The position numbers were made by a program, and so were the translations under genes. Positions 6,995-10,660 of a stretch of DNA of 10,660 bases are shown one piece after another. The notes beneath the pieces were generated by a model. That model was given only the letters and a program-made list of their open reading frames with translations. It did not search any database and was not told the origin of the DNA. Source of the stretch: Candidatus Methanofastidiosia archaeon (GTDB taxonomy: Archaea > Methanobacteriota_B > Thermococci > Methanofastidiosales > NM3); contig JAHKLV010000023.1 of assembly GCA_020854925.1 (NCBI GenBank), positions 1 to 10,660 of the forward strand, in the 5' to 3' direction. Each line of letters starts with the position of its first letter. Positions within the stretch are counted from its first letter, which is position 1.

Positions 6995-7475
6995 TCTTTG
7001 CCCCCAAATACGTGCCAGATATGAAAAGAATAATACCCATTGCCATAACTAACAATAGTTGGATTTGAAAGTCCATCTGAAGCCCTTTGTGGCAAAAATA
7101 CGACAAGACGAAGTATTCGGTGCCTTCTGAAACGTTAATAAGTTCAATTGCGTAGAAACCCCTCTGAGAAAAAACGTAATGCCAAATTCCTGGTCCAAAC
7201 GCATTCGTTTCAAATAGAGGTACACTTTTGTCATCGAGTATGGAATTGCAGTCCCAAATCTTGAGGACATACTGTGACTCCATATCTGTCGTTACTTTTA
7301 TCTCATGCACTTTTGATTCGAAATATCCGAACGAACCTCCTGAGGATGCGGAAAGAATGGAGTCATCATATAGATTTGATGATTGACCCTGGGAGGAATG
7401 AATCATGTCAGAGAATGAGAATATCAATGCGATGAGAAATATCCAAATGCCTATTCTGATAAGTAAGTATCTAAT
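6978..7475 (-). CDS. Two-TM protein with beta-rich ectodomain, non-AUG start
   Basis: The first conventional start is TTG at 7427, but it lies inside a hydrophobic stretch. Extending the frame to the preceding stop (7478-7476) recovers a full N-terminal anchor (IRYLLIRIGIWIFLIALIF). A strong GGAGG (7490-7486) lies 10 nt before ATT at 7475, so I place the start there, giving about 165 aa. The ectodomain (about 25-135) ends with a beta-type pattern containing GIWHYVFSQRGFYAIELINV. This pattern (aromatic, then Gly-x-Tyr, alternating hydrophobics, then Asn) resembles GOLD/p24-like or pre-peptidase-type beta-sandwiches, which is only an inference. A second TM segment (about 138-157) lies near the C-terminus. 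The gene overlaps the permease gene by 5 nt upstream and the ATPase gene by 17 nt downstream. It is probably an accessory subunit that holds an external domain next to the exporter. Confidence 0.75.
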   Translation of the reverse strand: MRYLLIRIGIWIFLIALIFSFSDMIHSSQGQSSNLYDDSILSASSGGSFGYFESKVHEIKVTTDMESQYVLKIWDCNSILDDKSVPLFETNAFGPGIWHYVFSQRGFYAIELINVSEGTEYFVLSYFCHKGLQMDFQIQLLLVMAMGIILFISGTYLGAKNERHN

Positions 7476-8265
7476 TCAAATCAATCCTCCTTGTGAAGAA
7501 TAAATATGCAATAAGAATAAGAATAACGCCAATTAAAGGCATGAAAATGAATGATATAATTGCTTGCCCTTCTGTTAATTCTATATTTGATAGAACATAT
7601 TTCACTATTCTACTCATCGAACCTCCTGGAAGGTATACGATTCTAGATGAGAGCAAATCTGTGCTGAATAGCATACCCAATGTTAAGAGGGGTGTCAAAG
7701 CAACGCTTCTAGTTAGTGTTGCCATAAAAAATCCCACCGCTGTGACAAAGAACGTTGTAATAAGCATTATGATAAGTAATAGTGCCCATGTTTTCCACAT
7801 TTTGAGAAAGATGGCATACATTGAGGGATCTAGTACATACATCGATACCACTAACGTTATCATTGGTAAGATACATGTTACTAAAAACACAGAAATGAAC
7901 TTCGATATGTACAAAGTTCCCCTCCCAACAGGCTTGGAGAGGTATGTTCTAAGCGTTCCGTTCTCAAGTTCCAATGCCATCGATATCGTAACTAAGAGAG
8001 AGGACGCGAGTGCTAAGGTGATAAATGTTTCTGACAACGTTACACTATATACATTTGACATATGAAATTGATATTGTCCACGTATTAACAAGTCAAGGGT
8101 CTCCTTAGTAGGAAAGGCACCAGATGAAACACTATTATTAAAATCGAACATTCTAAGCCCAATTTGCAACCCCAAAAGTAGTACAATGATCTCAGGGAGA
8201 GGGAATCGTCCTATCTTTCTGAGCTCCCATATCAAAATATCTCTATTTCTCGCCATGAATTTCAC
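7471..8265 (-). CDS. ABC-2 type permease (264 aa)
   Basis: This is the membrane half of the exporter and the partner of the ATPase two genes downstream. About six TM segments can be seen (roughly 23-38, 80-97, 123-144, 160-183, 187-205 and 237-257). Between the second and third lies the cytoplasmic motif ELENGTLRTYLSKPVGR (99-115), the typical ABC-2 coupling segment. The C-terminus is basic (FFTRR). The start given is GTG 8265; ATG 8256, which gives 261 aa, is equally possible. Neither has a Shine-Dalgarno sequence, and a TATA-like box lies very close upstream (8279-8271), so a short or absent leader is likely. A perfect 26-bp palindrome abuts this box. The end overlaps the next gene by 5 nt. 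Substrate is unknown; the small secreted protein upstream is a candidate. Confidence 0.92.
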   Translation of the reverse strand: MKFMARNRDILIWELRKIGRFPLPEIIVLLLGLQIGLRMFDFNNSVSSGAFPTKETLDLLIRGQYQFHMSNVYSVTLSETFITLALASSLLVTISMALELENGTLRTYLSKPVGRGTLYISKFISVFLVTCILPMITLVVSMYVLDPSMYAIFLKMWKTWALLLIIMLITTFFVTAVGFFMATLTRSVALTPLLTLGMLFSTDLLSSRIVYLPGGSMSRIVKYVLSNIELTEGQAIISFIFMPLIGVILILIAYLFFTRRIDLN

Positions 8266-8270
8266 TGAGT

Positions 8271-8279
8271 AATATAAAA
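8271..8279 (-). promoter_or_regulatory. TATA-like box for the permease-ATPase genes
   Basis: Minus-strand TTTTATATT is centred about 19 nt before ATG 8256. That is slightly short for a leaderless message, so transcription may begin just inside the first codons or the box may serve another purpose. The same T-rich segment follows the palindrome at 8278-8303 and could instead end transcription from the gene upstream. Confidence 0.35.
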
Positions 8280-8303
8280 GGATTAATAGTACTATTAATC
8301 CTT
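8278..8303. promoter_or_regulatory. Perfect 26-bp palindrome upstream of the permease gene
   Basis: Both strands read the same over 26 bp: outer half-sites AAGGATTAAT and ATTAATCCTT surround the core AGTACT, with no mismatch. It lies 36 bp past the stop of the small secreted-protein gene and overlaps the TATA-like box of the permease gene by two bases. The position suits an operator for a dimeric regulator. The alternative is a hairpin followed by T residues (minus strand), acting as a terminator or attenuator between the two halves of the cluster. Confidence 0.65.
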
Positions 8304-8339
8304 AATAAAGTTAATATTTCGCGTCAAGCCCTACTTCAT

Positions 8340-8705
8340 TCAATCGCGGATGGCGGCATACACATAATCTACTGTAAGCCAATTGGGGTCTTGGGGGTCA
8401 TCGTTTATATCTATCATTCCTTCGAAGTCATGCCAAACATCTTGGTCAGCTGAAGCGTAACTTCCACCAGGGACCCTGTCCCTGTCGTATACTTGTGTTG
8501 GGTATATCGAGCTACTGAATGAATATGGGTATGCTATGTTGGTTATGGTATCGTCCGTTTGCCATACGCCTGTCACTCTAACGTATCCAGACGCCACAGT
8601 GCTATTAATGTTATCTTGTGCTGATACGGGGTATCCTGCAATAACTATTCCCACAGATAAACAGAGCAAAGCAAGCAATAGTAATACTGTAATTATTTTT
8701 CTTAT
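8340..8705 (-). CDS. Small secreted protein (about 121 aa), non-AUG start
   Basis: The first conventional start, TTG 8678, would leave a signal peptide without its basic n-region. The frame stays open further up, directly below a perfect GGAGGTGA (8717-8710). Starting at ATA 8705, 7 nt after GGAGG, gives an Ile-Arg-Lys n-region, a long hydrophobic core and a Val-Ser-Ala cleavage site before Gln: a textbook Sec signal peptide. The adjacent ATA 8708 is an alternative. The mature part (about 90 aa) is acidic and rich in Asp, Tyr, Val and Ser. It lacks Cys and further TM segments and looks beta-rich. I do not recognise the family. The Shine-Dalgarno sequence contains the stop codon of the 368-aa gene, so translation is probably coupled. 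Its place beside an ABC-2 exporter resembles secreted peptide/immunity gene arrangements in bacteria, but no homology is claimed. Confidence 0.75.
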   Translation of the reverse strand: MRKIITVLLLLALLCLSVGIVIAGYPVSAQDNINSTVASGYVRVTGVWQTDDTITNIAYPYSFSSSIYPTQVYDRDRVPGGSYASADQDVWHDFEGMIDINDDPQDPNWLTVDYVYAAIRD

Positions 8706-8709
8706 TATA

Positions 8710-8717
8710 TCACCTCC
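8710..8717 (-). promoter_or_regulatory. Shine-Dalgarno GGAGGTGA deciding a non-AUG start
   Basis: Minus-strand GGAGGTGA is fully complementary to the usual 16S rRNA 3' end and includes the TGA stop of the 368-aa gene. The codons that follow are ATA, ATA, AGA, AAA, ATA and ATT, with no ATG, GTG or TTG until 8678, about 31 nt away. Confidence 0.75.
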
Positions 8718-9816
8718 TTTTATATTTTATAATAAACATGAGAGATATCGTTATTCCAAGAAGTATAATTATGCCCCCAAAAATAATATATGCATTAAAA
8801 TTTTCATTATCATTAAACTCGTCTATTTTTGTGGGTACAAGATTCGTTTCTATCAATTCGAACGTGACACGCCCCTCTTTTTTCTCATCAATGTTGAACT
8901 CCACGTAAGGGTATAAGTCTAGACCATTCGTCATATGGTATGTAACATCGTCTTGAAGTCCAACGCCACCTCTTGCCCATATTGGCATCCCTGATGATGC
9001 AGAATACGCAATCGATGCAAGTAGTACTATCTCATTTCCTTCCTCATCGGTGCCACAACTTACTGCCCAAGGGCTCATAGTGAAACATTCGTCATACTTA
9101 CCCTCAAACCTGGTATCATATATCTCCCAGTAAGCATACGTATCTTTACTGACATACTTCACGGTACAATTGAGATTTTGATTGCACCAACTGTATCTAA
9201 ATAGTTCTGTGGTTTTTTCACCATAAGGATATTGCTCTGGGTTTATCCACCACAACCAACGCCCGAAAGTGTTGTGGTCAGTGTCGTACACCTCTCTGGT
9301 CACAAGATCTACGTAAACAGTATCCTCAAAATAATATTCGCCACTGACAGATATTGTCACTGAATACTCATTAATCCACATTTCTTCTCCTGTTGATGGA
9401 TTTGTAACCATATATGGTTCTACAATGTTCGATATCGTGATATTTTCCTCAGGGAACCAAGGCACGAATGACAAATCGCCTTCTTTAGCCTTATGAACAT
9501 ACTCCTCGCCCATGAAGAAAAGATTGTTAGAACGCAGGTCCCCTTTTATTACATCATAATATTCGTATGGAACAGAAAATGATATCCACTGCCTCATTTT
9601 CACCAGAGTGTCCTCTTTACCCAAACATTCCCACCCGACTTCTCCAACACAGTATAGATTTTTTATACTGTCGACACTAAGTGAAGCTTGGAAACCATAT
9701 GTTGAATATGTTCCTTCCTCAACGTTGTTCTGAATTGCTGATAAAGGACATATAGTTATATTGACTATTATCAGAAGGGCAATAATATACATCATCAGTT
9801 TACTATAATAATGCAT
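8710..9816 (-). CDS. Type I membrane protein with large ectodomain (368 aa)
   Basis: An N-terminal signal peptide (hydrophobic 8-23, probable cleavage after Leu-Ser-Ala 27) leads to an external domain of about 310 residues. A single C-terminal TM segment (about 343-363) and the basic stop-transfer tail KYKRR follow. The ectodomain is rich in Tyr, Trp, Glu and Asp, and contains Cys in the patterns YCVGEVGWEC (about 55-64) and WCNQNLNC, plus two later Cys, so disulfides are possible. Several N-glycosylation-type sequons (NIT, NCT) are visible. I do not recognise the family and see no protease or hydrolase motif. A TATA-like box about 25 nt before the ATG suggests that it is the first gene of the cluster with a leaderless message. 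Its stop codon lies inside the Shine-Dalgarno sequence of the small secreted-protein gene. It may be a receptor, substrate-holding or protective partner of that protein. Confidence 0.85.
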   Translation of the reverse strand: MHYYSKLMMYIIALLIIVNITICPLSAIQNNVEEGTYSTYGFQASLSVDSIKNLYCVGEVGWECLGKEDTLVKMRQWISFSVPYEYYDVIKGDLRSNNLFFMGEEYVHKAKEGDLSFVPWFPEENITISNIVEPYMVTNPSTGEEMWINEYSVTISVSGEYYFEDTVYVDLVTREVYDTDHNTFGRWLWWINPEQYPYGEKTTELFRYSWCNQNLNCTVKYVSKDTYAYWEIYDTRFEGKYDECFTMSPWAVSCGTDEEGNEIVLLASIAYSASSGMPIWARGGVGLQDDVTYHMTNGLDLYPYVEFNIDEKKEGRVTFELIETNLVPTKIDEFNDNENFNAYIIFGGIIILLGITISLMFIIKYKRR

Positions 9817-9837
9817 ATATTCTGTTATATTCTAATA

Positions 9838-9845
9838 ATATATAA
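9838..9845 (-). promoter_or_regulatory. TATA-like box for the 368-aa gene and cluster
   Basis: Minus-strand TTATATAT is centred about 25 nt before the ATG at 9816, the spacing expected for leaderless archaeal transcription. The surrounding DNA is AT-rich, which raises the chance of a random match. A 17-bp AT-rich palindrome (TATGAATA and TATTCATA around one base, 9900-9916) lies further upstream. Confidence 0.45.
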
Positions 9846-9947
9846 TATTATCCCCTATTTTAGTAAATAAATAATAATTGAGAATTTTATGTTTAATTTT
9901 ATGAATATTATTCATATATATCTTATGAGATTTTTGAATGTTGATAT

Positions 9948-9970
9948 AAAAAGGGAAAAAAGAAAAAAAA
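9948..9970 (-). terminator. T-rich tract after the decayed lipoprotein gene
   Basis: On the minus strand this is almost only T (T8, T6 and T5 runs with a few C), starting about 25 nt past the stop of the lipoprotein remnant. It parallels the T/C-rich tract after the intact 230-aa gene (314-335), as expected if both descend from a common copy. Confidence 0.45.
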
Positions 9971-9994
9971 GAGAGTCTTGCTTCTTGCTGTATT

Positions 9995-10660
9995 TTAGAT
10001 GCAGTACGTGTTGCAGTCCTTAATAAGAATGTCGGAATAGGTCTCCTGCCTCGTGAGGGTCCAGTCCAGACTATAGTATAAGTACCCGATTTTCATGTCG
10101 AAGTATTCGGGTATGCTCTCGTCCAGTCTTTGCAGGTAGCCGACGAGCGTTTCCTGGACGTCCTGGCCGGCTGCCCCGTCCTCGAGGCACGAGGTGAACT
10201 CGTGTGACAGGCGTATGATACCCTCGCCCGCAATGTTGAGCGACCCGAAGGTATACATGCCCCTGTCGGGGCGTTCGATGGGTATCGTGTCCTTATTGAG
10301 CGCCAGCAGGTTGCCCTCTATCGGATCGGTGTACTCAAGCAGTATAAGTCATAGTAGTAAGCACGCAGCGCGGTCCGGTACTGCCGCATGGCCTCGCTGT
10401 ACTGCTCTAAGGCTAAGCCTATCGCCTCATAGTCTGGATCCGGCGCCTCAACCAACGCCCGGAGCGCGTCGCGCATTTCCAGGAAGCCGGCCTCCCGTCA
10501 TCATATTCCACTTATTCCTCCGCACACTCGGCCTGGATCTCGGAGGCTAGTATCGGTGTTGTGTCCACGTTTGGCGGCACCGTCGTTGTCGGGGGTACCG
10601 TCTCCCCGTTGTTGCCGCCAGCTACGCTGCCAGAGTAGAGCATGCAGCATATGATGGAAA
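9995..10660 (-). pseudogene. Decayed copy of the 230-aa lipoprotein gene (5' end off window)
   Basis: Translated with frame changes, this matches the 230-aa lipoprotein throughout. VDTTPILASE near the start, PDYE in the middle, and GQDV, ETYSDILIKDC and the final Cys-x3-Cys correspond to VDTTPILASE, PDYEE, GQDV, STYSNVLIRDC and CNPYC in the intact protein. The lesions are TAA at 10514-10512, a frame change at about 10495-10510, and a second at about 10345-10353 that fits loss of one base. The lipobox region reads Met-Leu-Tyr-Ser-Gly-Ser instead of Met-Leu-Cys-Ser-Gly-Cys, so both cysteines are lost, including the lipid-modified one (Ser codon 10628-10626). The leader (GGNNGETVPPT) resembles the 400-aa PQQ lipoprotein more than the intact 230-aa gene. 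The start codon lies beyond the right edge. An intact C-terminal frame from ATG 10258 remains but is unlikely to be expressed properly. Confidence 0.85.

Noticed and set aside
8340..8678. Lactococcin 972-like bacteriocin as identity of the small secreted protein
   Set aside because: Size, secretion and ABC neighbours fit loosely, but I could not find the family's sequence pattern, so no family name is given.
9900..9916. 17-bp AT-rich palindrome (TATGAATA, one base, TATTCATA) as an operator
   Set aside because: In DNA of this composition such a repeat is fairly likely by chance and no second copy was seen; it is only mentioned with the promoter entry.
1..10660. CRISPR array, tRNA, rRNA or toxin-antitoxin pair
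   Set aside because: No regularly spaced direct repeats, no tRNA-like cloverleaf and no rRNA sequence were noticed, and no adjacent small gene pair with such features was found.

Overview
The window looks archaeal, most likely from a methanogenic or related euryarchaeote. The evidence is indirect: several minus-strand genes have a TATA-like box centred about 24-26 nt before the start codon, as in leaderless archaeal transcripts; there are secreted lipoproteins with Ser/Thr/Pro linkers and PQQ-type beta-propeller repeats; and T-rich stretches, not GC hairpins, follow several genes. No rRNA, tRNA or universal marker is present, so the lineage is an inference.

Layout. (a) 1-312: AT-rich DNA and one weak plus-strand ORF. 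(b) 356-3886: three minus-strand lipoprotein genes. These are a PQQ-repeat lipoprotein (377 aa), then a paralogous PQQ-repeat lipoprotein (400 aa) tightly followed by a small helical lipoprotein (230 aa). (c) 3980-5796: a complete GC-rich insertion sequence with one 527-aa DDE transposase of the IS1634/IS4 type, imperfect terminal inverted repeats and a perfect 6-bp target duplication (TCCGAC). (d) 5803-6079: AT-rich DNA with a possible gene remnant. (e) 6080-9816: a five-gene minus-strand cluster. In transcription order it holds a type I membrane protein (368 aa), a small secreted protein (about 121 aa), an ABC-2 permease, a short membrane protein with a beta-rich ectodomain between two TM segments, and an ABC ATPase. 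(f) 9995-10660: a decayed copy of the 230-aa lipoprotein, running off the right edge, with one stop, two frameshifts and no lipobox cysteine.

The most interesting part is the 6080-9816 cluster, a self-contained exporter with its own secreted and surface partners, which I cannot assign to a named system. Two of its genes have strong Shine-Dalgarno sequences but no AUG/GUG/UUG at the right distance. Their complete signal or anchor sequences are recovered only if translation begins at AUA and AUU. A perfect 26-bp palindrome lies just upstream of the permease gene, abutting its TATA-like box.

The lipoprotein genes on both sides share a nearly identical 5' leader region although their mature domains differ, which suggests a family spread by duplication and leader exchange. 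The strong base-composition contrast between the intermediate-GC lipoprotein block, the GC-rich IS and the AT-rich ABC cluster marks this as an accessory, rearranged region.
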